Positions 11,041 through 24,800 of a stretch of DNA of 64,000 bases are shown here, piece after piece (the first letter of the stretch is position 1; the number at the start of each line of letters is the position of its first letter). The notes beneath the pieces were generated by a model that saw nothing but the letters and a program-made list of their open reading frames with translations, did no database searches and was not told the DNA's origin. Both the position numbers and the translations under genes were made by a program. The DNA is from Euonymus europaeus (Eukaryota > Streptophyta > Magnoliopsida > Celastrales > Celastraceae), in NCBI GenBank assembly GCA_963580455.1, contig OY756967.1:11864501-11928500 (forward strand), read 5' to 3'.

Positions 11041-12640
11041 GTTGCTCGGTGTACACTTTTTATTGTTCTTCTAAGTTAAATTTTACGAAAATGAGCTTCC
11101 AAGATTATTTTGATGCCAGAAAACCAACTTTCTATGACAAATGGACAAAACCGTTAAAAGCTCCTCCATAGAGAGAGTTGAGCAACTTCGGACAATCGAA
11201 GTTGCTCGGTGTACACTTTATATTGTTCTACTAAGTCAAATTTTACGAGTATAAGCTTCCAAGATTATTTCGATGCCAAAACATTAACTTTCTATGACAA
11301 ATGGACAAAACTGTTAAAAGCTCCTTCATAGAAAGAGTTGAGCAACTTCGGACAATCAAACTTGCTCGGTGTACACTTTTTATTGTTCTTCTACGTTAAA
11401 TTTTAAGAAAATGAGCTTCCAGGATTATTTCGATGCCAAAAAACCATTTTTCTATGACAAATGGACAAAACCGTTAGAAGCTCATCCATAGAGAGAGTTG
11501 ATCAATTTCGGACTATCAAAGTTGCTCGGTGTACACTTCATATTGTTCTACTAAGTCAAACTTTACGAGTATAAGCTTCCAAGATTATTTCGACGCTAAA
11601 ACAGCAACTTTCTATGACAAATGGACAAAACCGTTAAAAGCTCCTCCATAGAGAGAGTTGAGCAACTTCGGACAATCAAAATTGCTCGGTGTACACTTTA
11701 TATTGTTCTACTATGTCAAATTTTACAAGTATAAGCTTCCAAGATTATTTCAATGCCAAAACATTAACTTTCTATGACAAATGGTGAAAACCGTTAGAAG
11801 CTCCTCCATAGAAAGAGTTGAGCGACTTCGGACAATCAAAGTTGCTCGGTGTACACTTTGTATTGTTTTTTTATGTTAAATTTTACGAAAATGAGCTTCC
11901 ACGATTTTGTGGATGCCAAAACACCAACTTTCTATGACAAATGGACAAAACCATTAAAAGCTCCTCCATAGAGAGAGTTGAGCAACTTCGGACTATCAAA
12001 GTTGCTCGGTGTACACTTTTTATTGTTCTTCTATGTTAAAATTTACAAAAATGAGCTTCCAGGATTATTTCGATGCCAAAACACCAACTTTCTATGACAA
12101 ATGAACAAAACCTTTAAAAGCTCCTACGTAGAGAGAGTAGAGAAACTTCGGACTATCAAAGTTGCTCGGTGTGCACTTTTTATTGTTCTTCTATGTTAAA
12201 TTTTACAAAAATGAGCTTCCAGGATTATTTCGATGCCAAAACACCAACTTTCTATGACAAATGGACAAAACCGTTAAAACCTCCTCCATAGAGAGAGTTT
12301 AGCAACTTCGGACAATCAAAGTTGCTCGGTGTACACTTTATATTGTTCTACTAAGTCAAATTTTACGAGCATAAGCTTCCAAGATTATTTTGATGCCAAA
12401 ACATTAACTTTCTATAACAAATGGACAAAACCGTTAAAAGCTCCTCTATAGAAAAAGTTTAGCAACTTCGGATAATCAAAGTTGCTCGGTGTACCCTTTT
12501 TATTGTTCTTTTATGTTAAATTTTACGAAAATGAGCTGCCAGGATTATTTCGATGCCAAAACACCAGCTTTCTATGAGAAGTGGACAAAACCGTTAAAAC
12601 CTCCTCCATAGAGAGAGTTGAGAAACGTCGTACTATCAAA
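11041..12640 (+). repeat. HOR unit 2: X-Y, 10 monomers, 1600 bp (deletion type 1)
   Basis: Block X (11041-11840) is followed by a single composite Y (11841-12640). The C monomer is the first-Y type ('gattttgtggatgcc'), but the E tail ('cctttaaaagctcctacg') and the next B (GTGTGCAC) are the second-Y type. Exactly five monomers have therefore been lost by exchange between E monomers of the two Y blocks. Confidence 0.9.
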
Positions 12641-15040
12641 GTTGCTCGGTGTACACTTTTTATTGTTCTTTTAAGTTAAATTTTACGAAAATGAGCTTCC
12701 AGGATTATTTTGATGCCAGAAAACCAACTTTCTATGACAAATGGACAAAACCGTTAAAAGCTCCTCCATAGAGAGAGTTGAGCAACTTCGGACAATCAAA
12801 GTTGCTCGGTGTACACTTTATATTGTTCTACTAAGTCAAATTTTACGAGTATAAGCTTCCAAGATTATTTCGATGCCAAAACATTAACTTTCTATGACAA
12901 ATGGACAAAACTGTTAAAAGCTCCTTCATAGAAAGAGTTGAGCAACTTCGGACAATCAAAGTTGCTCGGTGTACACTTTTTATTGTTCTTCTACGTTAAA
13001 TTTTAAGAAAATGAGCTTCCAGGATTATTTCGATGCCAAAAAACCATTTTTCTATGACAAATGGACAAAACCGTTAGAAGCTCATCCATAGAGAGAGTTG
13101 ATCAATTTCGGACTATCAAAGTTGCTCGGTGTACACTTCATATTGTTCTACTAAGTCAAACTTTACGAGTATAAGCTTCCAAGATTATTTCGACGCTAAA
13201 ACAGCAACTTTCTATGACAAATGGACAAAACCGTTAAAAGCTCCTCCATAGAGAGAGTTGAGCAACTTCGGACAATCAAAATTGCTCGGTGTACACTTTA
13301 TATTGTTCTACTATGTCAAATTTTACAAGTATAAGCTTCCAAGATTATTTCAATGCCAAAACATTAACTTTCTATGACAAATGGTGAAAACCGTTAGAAG
13401 CTCCTCCATAGAAAGAGTTGAGCAACTTCGGACAATCAAAGTTGCTCGGTGTACACTTTGTATTATTTTTTTATGTTAAATTTTACGAAAATGAGCTTCC
13501 ACGATTTTGTGGATGCCAAAACACCAACTTTCTATGACAAATGGACAAAACCATTAAAAGCTCCTCCATAGAGAGAGTTGAGCAACTTCGGACTATCAAA
13601 GTTGCTCGGTGTACACTTTTTATTGTTCTTCTATGTTAAAATTTACAAAAATGAGCTTCCAGGATTATTTCGATGCCAAAACACCAACTTTCTATGACAA
13701 ATGAACAAAACCTCTAAAAGCTCCTCCGTAGAGAGAGTAGAGAAACTTCGGACTATCAAAGTTGCTCGGTGTACACTTTTTATTGTTCTTCTATGTTAAA
13801 TTTTACAAAAATGAGCTTCCAGGATTATTTCGATGCCAAAACACCAACTTTCTATGACAAATGGACAAAACCGTTAAAACCTCCTCCATAGAGAGAGTTT
13901 AGCAACTTCGGACAATCAAAGTTGCTCGGTGTACACTTTATATTGTTCTACTAAGTTAAATTTTACGAGTCTAAGCTTCCAAGATTATTTTGATGCTAAA
14001 ACATTAACTTTCTATAACAAATGGACAAAACCGTTAAAAGTTCCTCCATAGAAAAAGTTTAGCAACGTCGGACAATCAAAGTTGCTCGGTGTACCCTTTT
14101 TATTGTTCTTTTATGTTAAATTTTACGAAAATGAGCTGCCAGGATTATTTCGATGCCAAAACACCATCTTTCTATGGCAAGTGGACAAAACCGTTAAAAG
14201 CTTCTCCATAGAGAGAGTTGAGCAACTTCGGACAATCAAAGTTGCTCGGTGTACACTTTGTATTGTTTTTTTATGTTAAATTTTACGAAAATGAGCTTCC
14301 ACGATTTTTTCGATGCCAAAACACCAACTTTCCATGACAAATGGACAAAACCGTTAAAAGCTCCTCCAGAGAGAGAGTTGAGCAACTTCGAACTATCAAA
14401 GTTGCTCGGTGTACACTTTTTATTGTTCTTCTATGTTAAAATTTACAAAAATGAGCTTCCAGGATTATTTCGATGCCAAAACACCAACTTTCTATGACAA
14501 ATGAACAAAACCCTTAAAAGCTCCTACGTAGAGAGAGTAGAGAAACTTCGGACTATCAAAGTTGCTCGGTGTGCACTTTTTATTGTTCTTCTATGTTAAA
14601 TTTTACAAAAATGAGCTTCCAGGATTATTTCGATGCCAAAACACCAACTTTCTATGACAAATGGACAAAACCGTTAAAACCTCCTCCATAGAGAGAGTTT
14701 AGCAACTTCGGACAATCAAAGTTGCTCGGTGTACACTTTATATTGTTCTACTAAGTCAAATTTTACGAGCATAAGCTTCCAAGATTATTTTGATGCCAAA
14801 ACATTAACTTTCTATAACAAATGGACAAAACCGTTAAAAGCTCCTCTATAGAAAAAGTTTAGCAACTTCGGACAATCAAAGTTGCTCGGTGTACCCTTTT
14901 TATTGTTCTTTTATGTTAAATTTTACGAAAATGAGCTGCCAGGATTATTTCGATGCCAAAACACCAGCTTTCTATGAGAAGTGGACAAAACCGTTAAAAC
15001 CTCCTCCATAGAGAGAGTTGAGAAACGTCGTACTATCAAA
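12641..15040 (+). repeat. HOR unit 3: X-Y-Y, 2400 bp
   Basis: Same 15-monomer order as unit 1. By eye it differs from unit 4 at a handful of bases, including 'cttttaagtt' near 12668, 'gttgctcgg' at 12961 (unit 4 has 'cttgctcgg'), 'ctcatccata' at 13081 and 'tattattttt' at 13461. The second C ends 'ccagag', opening the repeat-derived frame at 14249-14497. Confidence 0.92.
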
Positions 15041-17440
15041 GTTGCTCGGTGTACACTTTTTATTGTTCTTCTAAGTTAAATTTTACGAAAATGAGCTTCC
15101 AGGATTATTTTGATGCCAGAAAACCAACTTTCTATGACAAATGGACAAAACCGTTAAAAGCTCCTCCATAGAGAGAGTTGAGCAACTTCGGACAATCAAA
15201 GTTGCTCGGTGTACACTTTATATTGTTCTACTAAGTCAAATTTTACGAGTATAAGCTTCCAAGATTATTTCGATGCCAAAACATTAACTTTCTATGACAA
15301 ATGGACAAAACTGTTAAAAGCTCCTTCATAGAAAGAGTTGAGCAACTTCGGACAATCAAACTTGCTCGGTGTACACTTTTTATTGTTCTTCTACGTTAAA
15401 TTTTAAGAAAATGAGCTTCCAGGATTATTTCGATGCCAAAAAACCATTTTTCTATGACAAATGGACAAAACCGTTAGAAGCTCCTCCATAGAGAGAGTTG
15501 ATCAATTTCGGACTATCAAAGTTGCTCGGTGTACACTTCATATTGTTCTACTAAGTCAAACTTTACGAGTATAAGCTTCCAAGATTATTTCGACGCTAAA
15601 ACAGCAACTTTCTATGACAAATGGACAAAACCGTTAAAAGCTCCTCCATAGAGAGAGTTGAGCAACTTCGGACAATCAAAATTGCTCGGTGTACACTTTA
15701 TATTGTTCTACTATGTCAAATTTTACAAGTATAAGCTTCCAAGATTATTTCAATGCCAAAACATTAACTTTCTATGACAAATGGTGAAAACCGTTAGAAG
15801 CTCCTCCATAGAAAGAGTTGAGCAACTTCGGACAATCAAAGTTGCTCGGTGTACACTTTGTATTGTTTTTTTATGTTAAATTTTACGAAAATGAGCTTCC
15901 ACGATTTTGTGGATGCCAAAACACCAACTTTCTATGACAAATGGACAAAACCATTAAAAGCTCCTCCATAGAGAGAGTTGAGCAACTTCGGACTATCAAA
16001 GTTGCTCGGTGTACACTTTTTATTGTTCTTCTATGTTAAAATTTACAAAAATGAGCTTCCAGGATTATTTCGATGCCAAAACACCAACTTTCTATGACAA
16101 ATGAACAAAACCTCTAAAAGCTCCTCCGTAGAGAGAGTAGAGAAACTTCGGACTATCAAAGTTGCTCGGTGTACACTTTTTATTGTTCTTCTATGTTAAA
16201 TTTTACAAAAATGAGCTTCCAGGATTATTTCGATGCCAAAACACCAACTTTCTATGACAAATGGACAAAACCGTTAAAACCTCCTCCATAGAGAGAGTTT
16301 AGCAACTTCGGACAATCAAAGTTGCTCGGTGTACACTTTATATTGTTCTACTAAGTTAAATTTTACGAGTCTAAGCTTCCAAGATTATTTTGATGCTAAA
16401 ACATTAACTTTCTATAACAAATGGACAAAACCGTTAAAAGTTCCTCCATAGAAAAAGTTTAGCAACGTCGGACAATCAAAGTTGCTCGGTGTACCCTTTT
16501 TATTGTTCTTTTATGTTAAATTTTACGAAAATGAGCTGCCAGGATTATTTCGATGCCAAAACACCATCTTTCTATGGCAAGTGGACAAAACCGTTAAAAG
16601 CTTCTCCATAGAGAGAGTTGAGCAACTTCGGACAATCAAAGTTGCTCGGTGTACACTTTGTATTGTTTTTTTATGTTAAATTTTACGAAAATGAGCTTCC
16701 ACGATTTTTTCGATGCCAAAACACCAACTTTCCATGACAAATGGACAAAACCGTTAAAAGCTCCTCCAGAGAGAGAGTTGAGCAACTTCGAACTATCAAA
16801 GTTGCTCGGTGTACACTTTTTATTGTTCTTCTATGTTAAAATTTACAAAAATGAGCTTCCAGGATTATTTCGATGCCAAAACACCAACTTTCTATGACAA
16901 ATGAACAAAACCCTTAAAAGCTCCTACGTAGAGAGAGTAGAGAAACTTCGGACTATCAAAGTTGCTCGGTGTGCACTTTTTATTGTTCTTCTATGTTAAA
17001 TTTTACAAAAATGAGCTTCCAGGATTATTTCGATGCCAAAACACCAACTTTCTATGACAAATGGACAAAACCGTTAAAACCTCCTCCATAGAGAGAGTTT
17101 AGCAACTTCGGACAATCAAAGTTGCTCGGTGTACACTTTATATTGTTCTACTAAGTCAAATTTTACGAGCATAAGCTTCCAAGATTATTTTGATGCCAAA
17201 ACATTAACTTTCTATAACAAATGGACAAAACCGTTAAAAGCTCCTCTATAGAAAAAGTTTAGCAACTTCGGACAATCAAAGTTGCTCGGTGTACCCTTTT
17301 TATTGTTCTTTTATGTTAAATTTTACGAAAATGAGCTGCCAGGATTATTTCGATGCCAAAACACCAGCTTTCTATGAGAAGTGGACAAAACCGTTAAAAC
17401 CTCCTCCATAGAGAGAGTTGAGAAACGTCGTACTATCAAA
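15041..17440 (+). repeat. HOR unit 4: X-Y-Y, 2400 bp
   Basis: Fifteen monomers in the same order as units 1, 3 and 5. Compared line by line with unit 5 (17441-19840), I see one difference in 2400 bp: C at 16913 against T at 19313. That is the signature of a very recent tandem duplication or gene conversion. Confidence 0.93.
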
Positions 17441-19840
17441 GTTGCTCGGTGTACACTTTTTATTGTTCTTCTAAGTTAAATTTTACGAAAATGAGCTTCC
17501 AGGATTATTTTGATGCCAGAAAACCAACTTTCTATGACAAATGGACAAAACCGTTAAAAGCTCCTCCATAGAGAGAGTTGAGCAACTTCGGACAATCAAA
17601 GTTGCTCGGTGTACACTTTATATTGTTCTACTAAGTCAAATTTTACGAGTATAAGCTTCCAAGATTATTTCGATGCCAAAACATTAACTTTCTATGACAA
17701 ATGGACAAAACTGTTAAAAGCTCCTTCATAGAAAGAGTTGAGCAACTTCGGACAATCAAACTTGCTCGGTGTACACTTTTTATTGTTCTTCTACGTTAAA
17801 TTTTAAGAAAATGAGCTTCCAGGATTATTTCGATGCCAAAAAACCATTTTTCTATGACAAATGGACAAAACCGTTAGAAGCTCCTCCATAGAGAGAGTTG
17901 ATCAATTTCGGACTATCAAAGTTGCTCGGTGTACACTTCATATTGTTCTACTAAGTCAAACTTTACGAGTATAAGCTTCCAAGATTATTTCGACGCTAAA
18001 ACAGCAACTTTCTATGACAAATGGACAAAACCGTTAAAAGCTCCTCCATAGAGAGAGTTGAGCAACTTCGGACAATCAAAATTGCTCGGTGTACACTTTA
18101 TATTGTTCTACTATGTCAAATTTTACAAGTATAAGCTTCCAAGATTATTTCAATGCCAAAACATTAACTTTCTATGACAAATGGTGAAAACCGTTAGAAG
18201 CTCCTCCATAGAAAGAGTTGAGCAACTTCGGACAATCAAAGTTGCTCGGTGTACACTTTGTATTGTTTTTTTATGTTAAATTTTACGAAAATGAGCTTCC
18301 ACGATTTTGTGGATGCCAAAACACCAACTTTCTATGACAAATGGACAAAACCATTAAAAGCTCCTCCATAGAGAGAGTTGAGCAACTTCGGACTATCAAA
18401 GTTGCTCGGTGTACACTTTTTATTGTTCTTCTATGTTAAAATTTACAAAAATGAGCTTCCAGGATTATTTCGATGCCAAAACACCAACTTTCTATGACAA
18501 ATGAACAAAACCTCTAAAAGCTCCTCCGTAGAGAGAGTAGAGAAACTTCGGACTATCAAAGTTGCTCGGTGTACACTTTTTATTGTTCTTCTATGTTAAA
18601 TTTTACAAAAATGAGCTTCCAGGATTATTTCGATGCCAAAACACCAACTTTCTATGACAAATGGACAAAACCGTTAAAACCTCCTCCATAGAGAGAGTTT
18701 AGCAACTTCGGACAATCAAAGTTGCTCGGTGTACACTTTATATTGTTCTACTAAGTTAAATTTTACGAGTCTAAGCTTCCAAGATTATTTTGATGCTAAA
18801 ACATTAACTTTCTATAACAAATGGACAAAACCGTTAAAAGTTCCTCCATAGAAAAAGTTTAGCAACGTCGGACAATCAAAGTTGCTCGGTGTACCCTTTT
18901 TATTGTTCTTTTATGTTAAATTTTACGAAAATGAGCTGCCAGGATTATTTCGATGCCAAAACACCATCTTTCTATGGCAAGTGGACAAAACCGTTAAAAG
19001 CTTCTCCATAGAGAGAGTTGAGCAACTTCGGACAATCAAAGTTGCTCGGTGTACACTTTGTATTGTTTTTTTATGTTAAATTTTACGAAAATGAGCTTCC
19101 ACGATTTTTTCGATGCCAAAACACCAACTTTCCATGACAAATGGACAAAACCGTTAAAAGCTCCTCCAGAGAGAGAGTTGAGCAACTTCGAACTATCAAA
19201 GTTGCTCGGTGTACACTTTTTATTGTTCTTCTATGTTAAAATTTACAAAAATGAGCTTCCAGGATTATTTCGATGCCAAAACACCAACTTTCTATGACAA
19301 ATGAACAAAACCTTTAAAAGCTCCTACGTAGAGAGAGTAGAGAAACTTCGGACTATCAAAGTTGCTCGGTGTGCACTTTTTATTGTTCTTCTATGTTAAA
19401 TTTTACAAAAATGAGCTTCCAGGATTATTTCGATGCCAAAACACCAACTTTCTATGACAAATGGACAAAACCGTTAAAACCTCCTCCATAGAGAGAGTTT
19501 AGCAACTTCGGACAATCAAAGTTGCTCGGTGTACACTTTATATTGTTCTACTAAGTCAAATTTTACGAGCATAAGCTTCCAAGATTATTTTGATGCCAAA
19601 ACATTAACTTTCTATAACAAATGGACAAAACCGTTAAAAGCTCCTCTATAGAAAAAGTTTAGCAACTTCGGACAATCAAAGTTGCTCGGTGTACCCTTTT
19701 TATTGTTCTTTTATGTTAAATTTTACGAAAATGAGCTGCCAGGATTATTTCGATGCCAAAACACCAGCTTTCTATGAGAAGTGGACAAAACCGTTAAAAC
19801 CTCCTCCATAGAGAGAGTTGAGAAACGTCGTACTATCAAA
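17441..19840 (+). repeat. HOR unit 5: X-Y-Y, 2400 bp
   Basis: Near-identical to unit 4. It carries the same B3 variant 'cttgctcggtgtacac' at 17761 and the same 'ccagag' read-through C monomer, so the 65- and 82-codon frames recur at 18882-19079 and 19049-19297 exactly one HOR period after unit 4. Confidence 0.93.
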
Positions 19841-21760
19841 GTTGCTCGGTGTACACTTTTTATTGTTCTTCAAAGTTAAATTTTACGAAAATGAGCTTCC
19901 AGGATTATTTTGATGCCAGAAAACCAACTTTCTATGACAAATGGACAAAACCGTTAAAAGCTCCTCCATAGAGAGAGTTGAGCAACTTCGGACAATCAAA
20001 GTTGCTCGGTGTACACTTTATATTGTTCTACTAAGTCAAATTTTACGAGTATAAGCTTCCAAGATTATTTCGATGCCAAAACATTAACTTTCTATGACAA
20101 ATGGACAAAACTGTTAAAAGCTCCTTCATAGAAAGAGTTGAGCAACTTCGGACAATCAAACTTGCTCGGTGTACACTTTTTATTGTTCTTCTACGTTAAA
20201 TTTTAAGAAAATGAGCTTCCAGGATTATTTCGATGCCAAAAAACCATTTTTCTATGACAAATGGACAAAACCGTTAGAAGCTCCTCCATAGAGAGAGTTG
20301 ATCAATTTCGGACTATCAAAGTTGCTCGGTGTACACTTCATATTGTTCTACTAAGTCAAACTTTACGAGTATAAGCTTCCAAGATTATTTCGACGCTAAA
20401 ACAGCAACTTTCTATGACAAATGGACAAAACCGTTAAAAGCTCCTCCATAGAGAGAGTTGAGCAACTTCGGACAATCAAAATTGCTCGGTGTACACTTTA
20501 TATTGTTCTACTATGTAAAATTTTACAAGTATAAGCTTCCAAGATTATTTCAATGCCAAAACATTAACTTTCTATGACAAATGGTGAAAACCGTTAGAAG
20601 CTCCTCCATAGAAAGAGTTGAGCAACTTCGGACAATCAAAGTTGCTCGGTGTACACTTTGTATTGTTTTTTTATGTTAAATTTTACGAAAATGAGCTTCC
20701 ACGATTTTTTGGATGCCAAAACACCAACTTTCTATAACAAATGGACAAAACCATTAAAAGCTCCTCCATAGAGAGAGTTGAGCAACTTCGGACTATCAAA
20801 GTTGCTCGGTGTACACTTTTTATTGTTCTTCTATGTTAAAATTTACAAAAATGAGCTTCCAGGATTATTTCGATGCCAAAACACCAACTTTCTATGACAA
20901 ATGAACAAAACCTCTAAAAGCTCCTCCGTAGAGAGAGTAGAGAAACTTCGGACTATCAAAGTTGCTCGGTGTACACTTTTTATTGTTCTTCTATGTTAAA
21001 TTTTACAAAAATGAGCTGCCAGGATTATTTCAATGCCAAAACACCATCTTTCTATGACAAGTGGACAAAACCGTTAAAAGCTCCTCCATAGAGAGAGTTG
21101 AGCAACTTCGGACAATCAAAGTTGCTCGGTTTACACTTTGTATTGTTTTTTTATGTTAAATTTTACGAAAATGAGCTTCCACGATTTTTTCGATGCCAAA
21201 ACACCAACTTTCTATGACAAATGGACAAAACCGTTAAAAGCTCCTCCATAGAGAGAGTTGAGCAACTTCGTACTACCAAAGTTGCTCGGTGTGCACTTTT
21301 TATTGTTCTTCTATGTTAAGATTTACAAAAATGAGCTTGCACGATTATTTCGATGCCAAAACACCAACTTTCTATGACAAATGGACAAAACCGTTAAAAC
21401 CTCCTCCATAGAGAGAGTTTAGCAACTTCGGACAATCAAAGTTGCTCGGTGTACACTTTATATTGTTCTACTAAGTCAAATTTTACGAGTATAAGCTTCC
21501 AAGATTATTTTGATGCCAAAACATTAACTTTCTATAACAAATGGACAAAACCGTTCAAAGCTCCTCTATAGAAAAAGTTTAGCAACTTCGGACAATCAAA
21601 GTTGCTCGGTGTACCCTTTTTATTGTTCTTTTATGTTAAATTTTACGAAAATGAGCTGCCAGGATTATTTCGATGCCAAAACACCAGCTTTCTATGAGAA
21701 GTGGACAAAACCGTTAAAACCTCCTCCATAGAGAGAGTTGAGAAACGTCGTACTATCAAA
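19841..21760 (+). repeat. HOR unit 6: X, shortened Y, Z; 12 monomers, 1920 bp
   Basis: Block X (19841-20640) is followed by C (20641), E (20801) and a B/D hybrid (20961). Block Z follows: C (21121), an E/F hybrid (21281), A (21441) and D (21601). The hybrid at 20961 begins as B ('ttttacaaaaatgagc') and continues as D ('tgccaggattatttcaatgcc'), skipping an A monomer. This is the boundary between the XYY family to the left and the Z-containing family to the right. Confidence 0.88.
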
Positions 21761-24700
21761 GTTGCTCGGTGTACACTTTTTATTGTTCTTCTAAGTTAAA
21801 TTTTACGAAAATGAGCTTCCAGGATTATTTTGATGCCAGAAAACCAACTTTCTATGACAAATGGACAAAACCGTTAAAAGCTCCTCCATAGAGAGAGTTG
21901 AGCAACTTCGGACAATCAAAGTTGCTCGGTGTACACTTTATATTGTTCTACTAAGTCAAATTTTACGAGTATAAGCTTCCAAGATTATTTCGATGCCAAA
22001 ACATTAACTTTCTATGACAAATGGACAAAACTGTTAAAAGCTCCTTCATAGAAAGAGTTGAGCAACTTCGGACAATCAAAGTTGCTCGGTGTACACTTTT
22101 TATTGTTCTTCTACGTTAAATTTTAAGAAAATGAGCTTCCAGGATTATTTCGATGCCAAAAAACCATTTTTCTATGACAAATGGACAAAACCGTTAGAAG
22201 CTCCTCCATAGAGAGAGTTGATCAATTTCGGACTATCAAAGTTGCTCGGTGTACACTTCATATTGTTCTACTAAGTCAAACTTTACGAGTATAAGCTTCC
22301 AAGATTATTTCGACGCTAAAACAGCAACTTTCTATGACAAATGGACAAAACCGTTAAAAGCTCCTCCATAGAGAGAGTTGAGCAACTTCGGACAATCAAA
22401 ATTGCTCGGTGTACACTTTATACTGTTCTACTATGTCAAATTTTACAAGTATAAGCTTCCAAGATTATTTCAATGCCAAAACATTAACTTTCTATGACAA
22501 ATGGTGAAAACCGTTAGAAGCTCCTCCATAGAAAGAGTTGAGCAACTTCGGACAATCAAAGTTGCTCGGTGTACACTTTGTATTGTTTTTTTATGTTAAA
22601 TTTTACGAAAATGAGCTTCCACGATTTTTTGGATGCCAAAACACCAACTTTCTATGACAAATGGACAAAACCATTAAAAGCTCCTCCATAGAGAGAGTTG
22701 AGCAACTTCGGACTATCAAAGTTGCTCGGTGTACACTTTTTATTGTTCTTCTATGTTAAAATTTACAAAAATGAGCTTCCAGGATTATTTCGATGCCAAA
22801 ACACCAACTTTCTATGACAAATGAACAAAACCTCTAAAAGCTCCTCCGTAGAGAGAGTAGAGAAACTTCGGACTATCAAAGTTGCTCGGTGTACACTTTT
22901 TATTGTTCTTCTATGTTAAATTTTACAAAAATGAGCTTCCAGGATTATTTCGATGCCAAAACACCAACTTTCTATGACAAATGGACAAAACCGTTAAAAC
23001 CTCCTCCATAGAGAGAGTTTAGCAACTTCGGACAATCAAAGTTGCTCGGTGTACACTTTATATTGTTCTACTAGGTTAAATTTTACGAGTCTAAGCTTCC
23101 AAGATTATTTTGATGCCAAAACATTAACTTTCTATAACAAATGGACAAAACCGTTAAAAGCTCCTCCATAGAAAAAGTTTAGCAACGTCGGACAATCAAA
23201 GTTGCTCGGTGTACCCTTTTTATTGTTCTTTTATGTTAAATTTTACGAAAATGAGCTGCCAGGATTATTTCAATGCCAAAACACCATCTTTCTATGACAA
23301 GTGGACAAAACCGTTAAAAGCTCCTCCATAGAGAGAGTTGAGCAACTTCGGACAATCAAAGTTGCTCGGTTTACACTTTGTATTGTTTTTTTATGTTAAA
23401 TTTTACGAAAATGAGCTTCCACGATTTTTTCGATGCCAAAACACCAACTTTCTATGACAAATGGACAAAACCGTTAAAAGCTCCTCCATAGAGAGAGTTG
23501 AGCAACTTCGTACTACCAAAGTTGCTCGGTGTACACTTTTTATTGTTCTTCTATGTTAAAATTTACAAAAATGAGCTTCTAGGATTATTTCGATGCCAAA
23601 ACACCAACTTTCTATGACAAATGAACAAAACCTCTAAAAGCTCCTCCGTAGAGAGAGTAGAGAAACTTCGGACTATCAAAGTTGCTCGGTGTACACTTTT
23701 TATTGTTTTTCTATGTTAAATTTTACAAAAATGAGCTTCCAGGATTATTTCGATGCCAAAACACCAACTTTCTATGACAAATGGACAAAACCGTTAAAAC
23801 CTCCTCCATAGAGAGAGTTTAGCAACTTCGGACAATCAAAGTTGCTCGGTGTACACTTTATATTGTTCTACTAGGTTAAATTTTACGAGTCTAAGCTTCC
23901 AAGATTATTTTGATGCCAAAACATTAACTTTCTATAACAAATGGACAAAACCGTTAAAAGCTCCTCCATAGAAAAAGTTTAGCAACGTCGGACAATCAAA
24001 GTTGCTCGGTGTACCCTTTTTATTGTTCTTTTATGTTAAATTTTACGAAAATGAGCTGCCAGGATTATTTCAATGCCAAAACACCATCTTTCTATGACAA
24101 GTGGACAAAACCGTTAAAAGCTCCTCCATAGAGAGAGTTGAGCAACTTCGGACAATCAAAGTTGCTCGGTTTACACTTTGTATTGTTTTTTTATGTTAAA
24201 TTTTACGAAAATGAGCTTCCACGATTTTTTCGATGCCAAAACACCAACTTTCTATGACAAATGGACAAAACCGTTAAAAGCTCCTCCATAGAGAGAGTTG
24301 AGCAACTTCGTACTACCAAAGTTGCTCGGTGTACACTTTTTATTGTTCTTCTATGTTAAGATTTACAAAAATGAGCTTGCACGATTATTTCGATGCCAAA
24401 ACACCAACTTTCTATGACAAATGGACAAAACCGTTAAAACCTCCTCCATAGAGAGAGTTTAGCAACTTCGGACAATCAAAGTTGCTCGGTGTACACTTTA
24501 TATTGTTCTACTAAGTCAAATTTTACGAGCATAAGCTTCCAAGATTATTTTGATGCCAAAACATTAACTTTCTATAACAAATGGACAAAACCGTTAAAAG
24601 CTCCTCTATAGAAAAAGTTTAGCAACTTCGGACAATCAAAGTTGCTCGGTGTACCCTTTTTATTGTTCTTTTATGTTAAATTTTACGAAAATGAGCTGCC

Positions 24701-24800
24701 AGGATTATTTCGATGCCAAAACACCAGCTTTCTATGAGAAGTGGACAAAACCGTTAAAACCTCCTCCATAGAGAGAGTTGAGAAACGTCGTACTATCAAA
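21761..24800 (+). repeat. HOR unit 7: X-Y-Y-Z, 19 monomers, 3040 bp
   Basis: Block X at 21761, Y at 22561, Y at 23361, Z at 24161. Here the A monomers of Y read 'ctactaggttaaatttt', the D monomers of Y read 'ttatttcaatgcc', and the second-Y and Z C monomers start 'ggtttacac'. The tag 'cttcgtactaccaaag' precedes the E of the second Y (23511) and the E/F hybrid of Z (24311), 800 bp apart. Confidence 0.9.
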
